In this document: positions 7,383 through 16,403 of the stretch, piece by piece
How positions within the stretch are numbered: the stretch's first letter is position 1
Layout of the letters: every line of letters begins with the position of its first letter
Assembly (NCBI GenBank): GCA_964528155.1
Contig: CAZGRL010000051.1
Location: 1-25,606, forward strand
Length of the DNA: 25,606 nt
From: G001797105 sp964528155
GTDB taxonomy: Bacteria > Chloroflexota > Anaerolineae > Anaerolineales > E44-bin32
Direction: 5' to 3'
Translations under genes and position numbers: made by a program
Notes under the pieces: generated by a model
What the model was told of the DNA's origin: nothing
Seen by the model: only the letters and a program-made list of their open reading frames with translations
The model's database searches: none

Positions 7383-10300
7383 TCATCGGCTGTCGCCACG
7401 ATTGCGGCCGATGAGCCTCGCCGCCCACGCATCATCGTCATGTCCTGTGCTCTCCAGCCAGGATCGCAGCAACGCCTCATGGTCTCCGTCGAGCTTGTCT
7501 TCCGGGGAAGGCTCGTCGGCGAGCGGCACAGCCGCTTGAGCTTCCGCGAACGGGGCCATCAATCCCTGCGGCTCTTTCCGAACCTGGTGACCTGAGCGGG
7601 TTGTGTGGCTCCGTCCGAAGTGGAATCCCTTTCGCAGACGCTCAAGCTCGGCCTTCTGAGCTTCGGCCATCTCCAGGTTGGCTTCTTCGTCGAGAATTGG
7701 ACTGGGCATACGCATGGTCAAGGCGATGCGGAGCCAGGTGAAACCGTTGCCGTCGAGGAAGAGTCCGTCCACGAAGAACGCCGCCAGGAGGAGCACGCCA
7801 AGGGCGGAGAGGATGATCGCCCCCTGCTCCGTCCAACTCGGCACCCATGCCAAGCGGACGGAGGCCACCTCCGTGTCGGATCGCACCGGCATCAACATGA
7901 GGCCGGGTCCACCCCGGTATATCGGAATCTCGTGTTCGCCCGCTGCATCCGAAGCGTAGGCGTGCCAATCGGGATAGTACGACTCGCGCCAATACAACCA
8001 GGTCACGTCTCCAAGTGCCGCGGCGAAGGAAAGATCGATGTGATCGGGATCCTCGCGGGTCATGATCGGTGTTGGCAGTTCGGCTCCCGATCCCACGCCG
8101 GACAGCCAACGGACGAGGTTACCCAGGAATTGGATTTCTTCAGGATTGGGGTCTCCGTAGCGCGCGTGGCCGATAAGATTCATCCCCGACCACACAACCT
8201 TACCCTGACCGTAGCTTCCGGCGACAATCAGGGGTCGACCACCCGTCGAAAGGACAACGCGTCCCCATTCCCGTATATCACTTGCTTCCGCGCCGGAGAG
8301 TGTCCACGGGTTGCCTTCCCAGATCAGCGGCTTGAATTTGGTCACATCGATGTCCCCACTGATCTCGGGCGCGCCCAGTTCATAGGACGTCGCAGGCCCG
8401 TAGTCCGTCCAGGTGAGGCGGTCGACCGGCAGGACATCCGGGGCGCTCTCGAATTCCCACTCGGGAATCCAGAACTCCCAGCCGGTGTCGACGAACAGAC
8501 TCCCGCCCTGCTCCACATAGGAAGCCAGCGTGTTCCAGGCCTTTCGCCCGTCCTTATAGTCATAGCCATACAGGAACACCGCATCAAACGCGCTGAGCTC
8601 ATCCACCGAATAGCTATCGACCTTGGATCGGCCCTCTACCAGCAACGCCTGGTCGTAGGGGAGCATGCCGTCGTTGGCCAGGCGGAAGACGGTCATGTAG
8701 GCATCGCTCTCCGGGGTGCCGATGACGAGCACGGCCGGCCGCGTCGTGACGGTGGCCATGTCCGGGGCCGAGGGATCGTGCCAGATCTGGAGCGATCCTT
8801 CTTCGTAGGTGCGTTCCCAACCTGCCGCCTGGTATGTCTCTATCGGATCATGCTCCGAGTCAAGGAGGACATACTGGGTCCCGAACCACTGGGCCAGGCC
8901 ATTCAAGGTGCGAGGGTTTCCATATTCATTGACAGGGTCTTCCCGCGAATAGAAGACATTCTGTTGATAGCCCCAGATTTCATGTATAAGACTCAATTGA
9001 TAAGTGTAGCTGTTGATCAGCGACAAATCGGAGTAGGCCCCGATGTCCATCGCGAGCCTGCCCAGGTAAGGGGAGACATCTATCCTTGAAGGCGGGGCAG
9101 TACTTATGAGTCGACCGAGTTCTTGCGACTCCTGGATCGGTGGGTCACTTTCACTGACCTCAAGATCCGTCCAGTTGCCCGTGGAGAGCTCATCCAGCAT
9201 GGAGCCAACTCGTGCCCTACATGGCTTCGGTGGATCGATCGTCTGGCACGCCTCCAGGAAATCTGTTACTTCGGCATCGCTGGGCGATAGCGACGTGCAC
9301 AGTGCCGGTTGACCCCGTCCATCCTCATCTGGTCGACTACATTGCGAGTAGAATTCCTCGATATTGAGGGTCTTCCTGGCCAGATTCACTGCGCAGAGCG
9401 GTTTTGCATTCCCACCGGCTGGGATTGAAATATCACACGAGTCGTCTGCACGGGAATCCCAGATATCCCGGCTGTCCAAACCGTAGGGCAGGGGCCCGTA
9501 GCTCAAGTGGAACGGCCGCGACGGGAAGACGGAGCCAAGGGGGATGACGATGAGCGACAATAGTGCAGGCGCCAGAAGCGAGCTCGCAACGGCCGCAAGC
9601 CGAGGAGGTCTGGGAGCGGCCCTCCCGAGCAGCCTCATGGGCATGACGAGGATCACGGCAGCAAGAGATTCCACCACCGCCGATACCCCAAATGCGGCAC
9701 ATATAGGGAGAAGAACCATCACCAGAACGAGCATGGACCTGAGGCCGAAAACCATGCCCAGGATGGGGGAGATCTTGGCAAGTGAGTATGCTATTTCCGG
9801 GCGGAGGGAATAGAGTGATGCCACGATAACCGTCAGGCAAAGGGCCAATGCCTTCCGGGAATGCCTGACCGACAGGACGAGGCCGACCAGAAAGAGACTA
9901 GATGTCACCAGAGGATTGGCCATTCGAGTCAAGACGAATCTTGGGTCTATTGCCTTCAGGCCAAAGAACTCGGCTATCGGTATTTGATTGAGCTGATCGG
10001 CCGGTGGGAGGTTGAAACCTCCCCGATTCGCAACTTGGCCATATCGGTAAAATGGGACCAAGTATGCAGCCAGTGCCAGCGCAAGAATGAGACCGAGCAT
10101 TCCCAGGATCTTAATCCCTGCAGCTAGAAGTGCCGACTTGCGGTCCTGGCTTGCAGTGAGCCAGGAGAAACCGGTGTAGATGGCCATGCCAGCAACAGCA
10201 CCTGCGCCAACTATGACATGACACAGTATGGCCAGCGATGTGAACACGACCATTAGCGCCCACCAGACCCTCCCCTGGCCGGATTTCCTCCTGTCGAGTT

Positions 10301-10844
10301 GGTACTTCATCGATTTGTCGAATGCCAAGAGGGAGAGAGGCAGGAAAACAAGCGCCACGTGTTGTGGGAAGAACCCCCAATCGTACAGCCATGTCCAAGA
10401 AAGGGGAGCCAACAAATAGAGCGACCCGGCGATGAGTCCCGTGCTCTGGCGTCCAAGTGCTCCCCACGCTAGCAGGTAGATCCCAAGAGCGGTAAGCGGG
10501 AACCCCATGAAACTGATCAGTTTGAAGGCTTGGATGATGGAGAGACCTGTCGCCCGATGGGCGAGCACGACGATCAGGTGCGGCAAGATTGGGTACCCGT
10601 GCAACAGGGATTCTCCGCCCCCTTGGACAGGGTACCAATGTGGGATCCACGGGAAGAACTGGTCGAGCCATACTGCATAGCCCAGGTGAAGAGGGCTATC
10701 GTTCCCGACAACGGGCCCGCTTAGGACCTTGTTCCCAAGCAAGAACGAGAGGGCAGCCAACACTACCACGCCCAGGGAGAAGCCGAATACAGCCTGCAAC
10801 AGGGCGAAGATCTTCGCAATTCGGGTCGGCCGACCATCTTCCAT
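7383..10844 (-). CDS. Giant GT-C-like membrane protein with extracytoplasmic GATase-like domain (paralogue 2)
   Basis: The 1153-aa protein is a paralogue of its downstream neighbour and has the same order of parts: an N-terminal helix, an outer loop with GNDSPLHLGY (Asp near residue 49) and WYPVQGGGESLLHGYP, a polytopic region to about residue 440, a long extracytoplasmic segment, a GATase-like domain at about 700-918, a last helix near 1000-1025 and a cytoplasmic tail of over 100 charged residues. The GATase-like part repeats the neighbour's signatures (LYGYDYKDG, DTGWEFW, GKVVWSGMNLIGHA). Between membrane region and GATase-like part it carries an extra Cys-containing insert (about 470-560) with several cysteine pairs that the paralogue lacks. 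Start ATG is preceded by GGGAAG. Only 42 nt separate it from the next gene, so they are likely co-transcribed. Envelope glycan assembly is the inferred role. Confidence 0.9.
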   Translation of the reverse strand: MEDGRPTRIAKIFALLQAVFGFSLGVVVLAALSFLLGNKVLSGPVVGNDSPLHLGYAVWLDQFFPWIPHWYPVQGGGESLLHGYPILPHLIVVLAHRATGLSIIQAFKLISFMGFPLTALGIYLLAWGALGRQSTGLIAGSLYLLAPLSWTWLYDWGFFPQHVALVFLPLSLLAFDKSMKYQLDRRKSGQGRVWWALMVVFTSLAILCHVIVGAGAVAGMAIYTGFSWLTASQDRKSALLAAGIKILGMLGLILALALAAYLVPFYRYGQVANRGGFNLPPADQLNQIPIAEFFGLKAIDPRFVLTRMANPLVTSSLFLVGLVLSVRHSRKALALCLTVIVASLYSLRPEIAYSLAKISPILGMVFGLRSMLVLVMVLLPICAAFGVSAVVESLAAVILVMPMRLLGRAAPRPPRLAAVASSLLAPALLSLIVIPLGSVFPSRPFHLSYGPLPYGLDSRDIWDSRADDSCDISIPAGGNAKPLCAVNLARKTLNIEEFYSQCSRPDEDGRGQPALCTSLSPSDAEVTDFLEACQTIDPPKPCRARVGSMLDELSTGNWTDLEVSESDPPIQESQELGRLISTAPPSRIDVSPYLGRLAMDIGAYSDLSLINSYTYQLSLIHEIWGYQQNVFYSREDPVNEYGNPRTLNGLAQWFGTQYVLLDSEHDPIETYQAAGWERTYEEGSLQIWHDPSAPDMATVTTRPAVLVIGTPESDAYMTVFRLANDGMLPYDQALLVEGRSKVDSYSVDELSAFDAVFLYGYDYKDGRKAWNTLASYVEQGGSLFVDTGWEFWIPEWEFESAPDVLPVDRLTWTDYGPATSYELGAPEISGDIDVTKFKPLIWEGNPWTLSGAEASDIREWGRVVLSTGGRPLIVAGSYGQGKVVWSGMNLIGHARYGDPNPEEIQFLGNLVRWLSGVGSGAELPTPIMTREDPDHIDLSFAAALGDVTWLYWRESYYPDWHAYASDAAGEHEIPIYRGGPGLMLMPVRSDTEVASVRLAWVPSWTEQGAIILSALGVLLLAAFFVDGLFLDGNGFTWLRIALTMRMPSPILDEEANLEMAEAQKAELERLRKGFHFGRSHTTRSGHQVRKEPQGLMAPFAEAQAAVPLADEPSPEDKLDGDHEALLRSWLESTGHDDDAWAARLIGRNRGDSR

Positions 10845-10981
10845 TAGCTTCCCACGTGGCCCAACCTCATCGTAGGATGTCGAGGGGGGCTATTTCTCCT
10901 TCCGTCTCTGGACGAATAGACTCAGGTCGCAGTCCAGCAATTTCTCAGCTAGGGTTAGTGCGACTGTCAGAAGTTGAGTGC

Positions 10982-11010
10982 TTGAACTGTCTTCGACGCT
11001 GTGCTAGGAT
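10982..11010 (+). promoter_or_regulatory. Promoter candidate for the GT2-methyltransferase gene
   Basis: TTGAAC (10982-10987), a 17-nt spacer and TAGGAT (11005-11010) give four-of-six matches at both boxes with ideal spacing. Transcription would start near 11017, only a few bases before the ATG at 11023, so the transcript would be leaderless or almost so; consistent with this, no Shine-Dalgarno sequence precedes the ATG. The rest of the 178-nt divergent gap (10845-11022) must also hold the promoter of the minus-strand 10844 gene, for which I see only a weak TTGCTG-16-TATTCG candidate. Confidence 0.45.
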
Positions 11011-11022
11011 GCTGGCGCGCCA

Positions 11023-12633
11023 ATGGCCACAGCTTCCGTGAACCCTCCTGTAACGATCACTTTGCCTATCGCCGGAGAAGCAGATCCCGGTCTCATCTGC
11101 ACTTGTCTTCAAAGCGTACATGCCCAGACCTACTCAAACATCGAAGTTGTCGTTCTTGTCTCATCGCGTCCCCCTCGGTGCCAGATCGAGATCCTAGATT
11201 CGTTTTCCTCCGGAAGAGTCCTTCGTGCAGAGTTGACAAAGTCGGCCGCAAGGAACCTCCTCGCAACCAATGCAAGAGGCGAATTCCTTGTGTTCCTCGA
11301 TGTTGACATGGAGCTTCCAGCCACATGGGTTGCAGATTGCGTAGGCCTTGCCAGCACGGAGGATCTGGATGCGATCATCGCCCCCGTGATCAGCGGGCAG
11401 AGCATGAGCTTTTGGGATAGATGTCGCGCCCTGGAGAAGGAGCTCCTGATCGGAGATCCCGGCGCGGAGAGCCCGCTATTCGTTCGCGCCCAAACGTTCT
11501 TCGACTGCGGAGGCTTCGATGAAAGCCTTGATCCACTGGATGACTGGGCCTTAACCCTTGCCCTGAAGGGAAGTGGAGCTTCATTCGGACGAGTCGAGAC
11601 CACTGTCGTCGTACGCGAGAGCGCCTCACTCAGGGAGACGTTTTCTCGCAAGTACCGGCGCGGCCAGCTGCTAGGCGCTCTCAAGGCAAAGTACCCCGGA
11701 GCACGGCAATCCAATTTCACTGAGCGATTCAAGACCGTGTACCTCCAGAAATGGAAAGTGTTGATCCACGATCCGCTGACGTCGGGCGGGCTTGCGCTCT
11801 TGAAGACTGTAGATATGATCGGCCTCTGGCTGGGGAATGCCAATGCCCCAGCTCCCACACCTGATGACGGCTCGAGAGTGTACTTCGATCCGCGCATAGC
11901 CCAGCAATACGAGCAGATTCGACTCGGCAATGCCTATAACAGGTACAAGCATTACTCCGAGGTGCGAAGTCTGGCAACTGCCCTCCCGGAAGGCTGCTCA
12001 CACGTCCTTGAGCTTGGCTCCGGAACAGGCCGGATTACGCGAGTCTTGGCGGGACATGGCCTCAACGTCATTCCCGTCGAACCATCCGCAGCCATGGTTC
12101 GCAACTACTGGGCCGATTCGGGACCTAGAGCGCCGGTGATCGCTGACGGCAAAGCGATCCCGTTCAACCGCGACTCATTCGACGCTTCAATCTCCCTCCG
12201 TGTCATCTGGCACTTTCCCACAACTGCAGAAGTCGAGACTATGCTGTCCGAGATGTGCCGGGTGGCCTCGAGCTTCGTGATTGTTGACATTGCGAACAAG
12301 GCAAGGTGGCGCCATCCTTTCATCAGACTTGTCGCCAAGATGTACTTTGGTCGCCGGGAGGCCGATTTCATAGCGCATTCCTCTACCCACCTCCTTACCC
12401 TTGGGGAGTTTGCGAAGATGGCGCAACGGATCGGCCTACAGTGTGAGCGCGCCTTTCCGATGGACGTTCTCAGCCCTCTTTGGTTGAATTTCTTGCCGAG
12501 GCGTGTGGGGAATGGGCTGTTCCCGGCAGTGTATGCGTTGGAGAGGGCGCTGCAAGGGGTAATCCCCCCGGGGCGGTACATGGTAGTGCTCAGCAAGAGT
12601 GCTCTCCATCTCTCCTCACCGCAGGCGGGATGA
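11023..12633 (+). CDS. GT2 glycosyltransferase fused to a SAM-dependent methyltransferase
   Basis: The 536-aa protein joins two enzymes. Residues 10-270 are a GT-A family 2 glycosyltransferase: the N-terminal strand ITLPIAGEADPGLI, the metal-binding DVD in FLDVDME (91-97) and a later LDDW acceptor-side acidic motif (172-175). Residues 285-530 are a class I methyltransferase of the Methyltransf_11 type with motif I VLELGSGTGR (328-337), an acidic residue after motif II (VEP, 352-354) and motif IV-like DSFDASISL. A C-terminal hydrophobic patch (NFLPRRVGNGLF...) may touch the membrane. The likely activity is to add a sugar and methylate it or its acceptor, but substrates cannot be read from sequence. 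It is the only + strand gene among minus-strand glycan genes, and its composition is lower in GC than the right-hand array. Confidence 0.9.
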   Translation: MATASVNPPVTITLPIAGEADPGLICTCLQSVHAQTYSNIEVVVLVSSRPPRCQIEILDSFSSGRVLRAELTKSAARNLLATNARGEFLVFLDVDMELPATWVADCVGLASTEDLDAIIAPVISGQSMSFWDRCRALEKELLIGDPGAESPLFVRAQTFFDCGGFDESLDPLDDWALTLALKGSGASFGRVETTVVVRESASLRETFSRKYRRGQLLGALKAKYPGARQSNFTERFKTVYLQKWKVLIHDPLTSGGLALLKTVDMIGLWLGNANAPAPTPDDGSRVYFDPRIAQQYEQIRLGNAYNRYKHYSEVRSLATALPEGCSHVLELGSGTGRITRVLAGHGLNVIPVEPSAAMVRNYWADSGPRAPVIADGKAIPFNRDSFDASISLRVIWHFPTTAEVETMLSEMCRVASSFVIVDIANKARWRHPFIRLVAKMYFGRREADFIAHSSTHLLTLGEFAKMAQRIGLQCERAFPMDVLSPLWLNFLPRRVGNGLFPAVYALERALQGVIPPGRYMVVLSKSALHLSSPQAG

Positions 12634-12688
12634 GCAGACCATGAATGCCTGGGCCACGCAGAAGACAGCTCACACACAGTAGTCTAGC

Positions 12689-14158
12689 CTACTCCCACAG
12701 GCGGATGTCAGTATCGTCCTCAAGAGAGGACTCGTCGGGAATGTAGGAGCCCTTTGCCATCGCGCTTGTGGATTGCACTGCTTCGGCGACGAGCGTCGTC
12801 ATCGGCGCGGGCTGATCCCCCGCCCTCCCGCCGGTAGACATGATTCTGCCTCCAGCTGTGTCCTCAAACCCCATCTCCTGGGAACTATTCGGCAACAACA
12901 CGCCCGCCCGACCCGTTTGTGACCCTCTCGCAAGCACCCTCTCCATCCCATGCTCGAGAAGCCTCATGTGGCGATCATACGAGAAGGACGCTCTTGCTCG
13001 CTGGGCGGCCGCTCGCCCAAACATCGCCGCAAGGCGGGGATTGGTCACCAACTCGACAATCCGGTTGGCGAGCTGCTCAGTATCGTAGGGTTTGATAAGG
13101 AAACCGGTCTTTCCATCTCTCACAGTGACAGTTGGTCCCCCATTCCTCCATGCGACAACCGGAGTGCCTGCTGCCATGGCCTCGACTATCCCCATACCGA
13201 AATCCTCTTCAGGAGAAGGGTACAAATACAGGGCAGCATTCTTGTAGAGACTCAGCAGCTCGGGCTCCGAGACTAATCCAACGAAGCAGACTCTATCGGT
13301 CAGGCCTAGACTCTCCGCAAGGTACCGAAGTTGCGACGTGTACGTCGTTTCCTGACCCGTGATGACAAGTGAGAGCTCGGGCAAGCGCTTCCTGACTCGC
13401 TTTAGCGCCCACAGACCATACTCGAACCGCTTCATGGGAGAATGCCTGTTGCTAATAAGCATGTATGGTTTGTGGATAGTTGCTCCGTTCATCTTCATTG
13501 TTCCGGACAACCGGTCAAGGTCGGCCAATTCCGACTGCGGAAGAGGATGGCATCCTGCTGGGCAGTCAACCGTTGTGACACCATACACACTTCCTATCCA
13601 ACGCGATACATGGCCACCGTTGCAGAAGACCATGCTCGCGCTCTGTACGCTTAGCCGATCCAAGAGATCGATCAGTCTTCCGGCCACTCCCGTAATGGCG
13701 GAAAGGAATCGAGCGTCACCCTCACGAATTCGGAGACCGTTCTCGAGGTCAACCGTACGCGGATGTAAGATCCTCAAGGGCTGGGCAAGGTAGATCACAT
13801 AGGGCTTTCGCAGGATCTTGGAGAGTACGAAGGCAAGCCACGGCCCGGGCTGATTGGCTCCCATCAAGATGTCAAACCCTCGGAGGCTTGGTGCCATGAA
13901 TGGGATCAAGAGGCAACTGAGAATGATCCAGAGCGGATCTTTCATAGGTAACCATCGAGGCGGCCCCGGCAGAAGTTGGCGGATTTCGGCCATCTCAGGC
14001 GTATCAGGGTAGCATCCGTCTCGGTCGACGTACGGAGCATAGCAAGTGACCTCGTGTCCCAGAGCCCTGAGCCCGCGGATCTCTTCCAGGACAAGTTTCT
14101 CTCCTCCACCCGAATAGAAGAATCCAAGATGGAAGAGCGCGATCTTCAGTTTCGTCAT
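12689..14158 (-). CDS. GT4 family glycosyltransferase (group 1), copy 1
   Basis: The 489-aa retaining GT-B glycosyltransferase would transfer a sugar from a nucleotide donor in the cytoplasm. The N-terminal acceptor fold opens with KIALFHLGFFYSGGGEKLV (5-23), whose glycine-rich loop is typical of GT4. The donor domain carries the E-x7-E signature in EEDFGMGIVE (317-326) and GTPVVAWRNGGPTVTV just after. About 70 C-terminal residues (420-489) are polar, low-complexity and acidic and lie outside the normal fold. The start ATG has a GGGAG site 4 nt upstream, and only 19 nt separate it from the MT-GT87 gene, so it ends the array transcribed from the right edge. It is clearly related to the GT4 at 18278-19645 but lies in lower-GC DNA. 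A 55-nt gap to the convergent gene shows no strong terminator, only a 5-bp AGTAG/CTACT stem. Confidence 0.95.
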   Translation of the reverse strand: MTKLKIALFHLGFFYSGGGEKLVLEEIRGLRALGHEVTCYAPYVDRDGCYPDTPEMAEIRQLLPGPPRWLPMKDPLWIILSCLLIPFMAPSLRGFDILMGANQPGPWLAFVLSKILRKPYVIYLAQPLRILHPRTVDLENGLRIREGDARFLSAITGVAGRLIDLLDRLSVQSASMVFCNGGHVSRWIGSVYGVTTVDCPAGCHPLPQSELADLDRLSGTMKMNGATIHKPYMLISNRHSPMKRFEYGLWALKRVRKRLPELSLVITGQETTYTSQLRYLAESLGLTDRVCFVGLVSEPELLSLYKNAALYLYPSPEEDFGMGIVEAMAAGTPVVAWRNGGPTVTVRDGKTGFLIKPYDTEQLANRIVELVTNPRLAAMFGRAAAQRARASFSYDRHMRLLEHGMERVLARGSQTGRAGVLLPNSSQEMGFEDTAGGRIMSTGGRAGDQPAPMTTLVAEAVQSTSAMAKGSYIPDESSLEDDTDIRLWE

Positions 14159-14177
14159 GCGACTCCCGCCTCGCCGT

Positions 14178-16403
14178 TCAACCTGTTCCTCTCAGTGAAG
14201 TAACTGTCGGCACAACGCCGTCGGATCTGACTGCCACGTCCTGAATGCGCACAGATAGCCAGCCCCCTCTGCGAATACCGACACCGCTGACGAACAATGC
14301 CCACGAGACAGCAAGAGCCGCCAAAGGAGCGTATCCCAAGAAGGATGACTCCAACGCTGTCGTCCCGTACACGGGCACGTAGATCGAGGAGAGCGCGACA
14401 ACACCGACAAGGGGCAGCCACTCAGAGAGAGGGGTATTCCGCTTCCGCGCTCTCAGGCTTCTCCCAAACTGGGTGAGGATGAAGTAAGTAGGTACAAGTA
14501 CGACTATGTAGGAATAGGTCTTGAATCTCGGCACGACAAGACCGTATGTCAGACAGGCAATGTATGTCGACCACAACAGCCTCTGAAGGAACGGTAACCC
14601 CAAGAGGTTGCGAATCGCTTTGTATGCGAGACACACCATGCCACTGGCCAGTGCGATGTATATCAGAAGGGACATGACCGAGATGATCCCTGCCGAGACA
14701 TAGCCCTTCAGCATCCCCAGCGATTCTTGAACGAGACTGAGCGTTGAAGGATTGACCACACCTCGGTCGGCCAACCTGCCTGTGGCCATGATGAAATCGC
14801 CAAAGAGGCCTGGAGCAATGGCCAGGCTTGCGAGCTGAAGGCCTAGGAACAAGACTACGGCCAATCCAAAGTAGGTCTTCCTTCTCTTGTCTTCAGAGAA
14901 GAAGAGCAGGAGAAGTAGGACAATCGGTGTGACTTTCAATAGAGAGACAAGGACGATCAGGAGCGCAAACGGAACGGACTTCTTGTGCAAGAAGAAGGAG
15001 AGACCGAGCCAAATGGCAGCCTGTTCCAGGATCGAGAGGTTGCCCACCCTGACGTCTACAAAGATGCACGCATTGTAGGCAATGGCAGCAAAGAGCACGA
15101 AAGGCCATGAAAGTCCGCCGAGAAAATCTCTCGACCAGAGGCTGAACAAGAATGCCACGAGGAGAATCTTCGCAACCAGGAAGTAGTGATAGAGCGCCTG
15201 ATACGGGATCTCGCTCATGAGCCGAAATGCGGGGAGCGTTATCGGAGGGTAGACGAAGCCATTGAGTACTGGCATCCCAGCGAGATCTGACAACACATCA
15301 GGGGCATATGGATCCAGCCCGGCCGCAACGGCTCTGCCAGCGTAGTAATAGGCTCGAAGATCACCCTGATATAGATCGGGTTGCGCCCACAAATCGAAGA
15401 TCACCAGGCAGCTCAGAATCCCAATGAGGACACCCAGAATGAGCCGCAGCCACATCGCCTTCTGGCTGACAGCTTTCCCATCCCGTGAATCCTGGAGCGT
15501 GCCCCGCGCAACATCTGCGCCTGTCATCGCAAACCCTCGCGTCCGCTCCAGGCGTGAATTCAGAGAGCGAACACCGTGCTCTTCCTGCCTCGCAGTCGCA
15601 CTAAAATGCCCCCCGCCCCCCGGCATCCACCGCAGCAGACGGGACTCGTAGTAGCCCATCATGACCAGGGCATCCTTGAGTACACCCACCAAACGCTGGC
15701 GCGGCGACGGGTGACCGTTGTGTGAATGGACAAAACCCTCGACCGACGTCGACACCGGCTTGCCCCGCAACGAAAGCATGGTGAAGTAGGCCACGTCGAC
15801 CAATGCGTAGATCGGGTGGATGCTCCAGCGCCGACGGGTCACCTCGAATCCGGCCTGCCTGAGCTGATCCTTGCAGATTGCATCGGAGTAGAACTGAATG
15901 TGACCGCAGTGCTCCTCCTTGGCCTTCCACCCCAGCCGAAACAGCGGGGCATAGATCGTGAAGGGCTGTCGCTCCAGCGGCAGGAACAGGTGGAACAGCC
16001 CACCGGGCCGCAACACCCGCCGGATCTCACGCAGTGCGCCGACGGGGTCGGGGATGTGCTCCAGTACATCAAACATCGTCACAGCGTCGAAGAACCCGTC
16101 CGGGAACGGCAATCGCTCACCCCCGGCAGCCACGAAGCGAGCCCCGTCCGGCGCAGCCAGCGCTGTCCTAAGTGCGTGCTCACTCAGATCCGTGCCCCAG
16201 ACTTCAAGATCGGGCCGGTAGTGCCGGATCGCCTTGGGCATGTTCCCCGCACCGCATCCGATGTCGAGCACCCTACCCTGAATAGCCTCCAGGTCTTCCA
16301 GGCAGTAGCGAAGCTTGAGCGCCTGAATGTAGGTCGGGGTCAAGCGGACCTGCGGCGCGCCCCACACCTTGCCTTCATAGTCGAATGCCAGTTCAGCCGT
16401 CAC
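14178..16403 (-). CDS. Methyltransferase fused to a GT87-like (DUF2029) membrane glycosyltransferase
   Basis: The 741-aa product has two parts. Residues 1-290 are a class I SAM methyltransferase: motif I VLDIGCGAGN (45-54), TDLSE after strand 2 (71-75), FFDAVTMFDVLEH (104-116) and RPGG (132-135). Residues 315-741 are a roughly ten-helix membrane protein of the PimE/GT87 alpha-mannosyltransferase type, with a first outer loop YQGDLRAYYYAGRAVAAG whose Asp348 is in the catalytic position, then LDPYAP and FVYPPITLP. The start is GTG 16403: it overlaps the upstream TGA as GTGA and has AGGTG 5 nt before it; longer in-frame forms lie inside the neighbour. An in-frame ATG at 15527 with GAGGG before it could start a separate 449-aa GT87 protein. 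GC content falls sharply at this same boundary, so the fusion may be recent. Confidence 0.88.
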   Translation of the reverse strand: MTAELAFDYEGKVWGAPQVRLTPTYIQALKLRYCLEDLEAIQGRVLDIGCGAGNMPKAIRHYRPDLEVWGTDLSEHALRTALAAPDGARFVAAGGERLPFPDGFFDAVTMFDVLEHIPDPVGALREIRRVLRPGGLFHLFLPLERQPFTIYAPLFRLGWKAKEEHCGHIQFYSDAICKDQLRQAGFEVTRRRWSIHPIYALVDVAYFTMLSLRGKPVSTSVEGFVHSHNGHPSPRQRLVGVLKDALVMMGYYESRLLRWMPGGGGHFSATARQEEHGVRSLNSRLERTRGFAMTGADVARGTLQDSRDGKAVSQKAMWLRLILGVLIGILSCLVIFDLWAQPDLYQGDLRAYYYAGRAVAAGLDPYAPDVLSDLAGMPVLNGFVYPPITLPAFRLMSEIPYQALYHYFLVAKILLVAFLFSLWSRDFLGGLSWPFVLFAAIAYNACIFVDVRVGNLSILEQAAIWLGLSFFLHKKSVPFALLIVLVSLLKVTPIVLLLLLFFSEDKRRKTYFGLAVVLFLGLQLASLAIAPGLFGDFIMATGRLADRGVVNPSTLSLVQESLGMLKGYVSAGIISVMSLLIYIALASGMVCLAYKAIRNLLGLPFLQRLLWSTYIACLTYGLVVPRFKTYSYIVVLVPTYFILTQFGRSLRARKRNTPLSEWLPLVGVVALSSIYVPVYGTTALESSFLGYAPLAALAVSWALFVSGVGIRRGGWLSVRIQDVAVRSDGVVPTVTSLRGTG

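Noticed and set aside
7605..9089. A 494-codon open frame on the + strand
   Set aside because: It is antisense to the GATase-like half of the 1153-aa membrane protein, is rich in His/Arg/Gly without a recognisable domain, and its opposite strand has clear homology to the neighbouring paralogue.
12678..12693. Stem AGTAG/CTACT between the convergent genes as a bidirectional terminator
   Set aside because: Five base pairs, partly inside the GT4 stop region and without a T tract.
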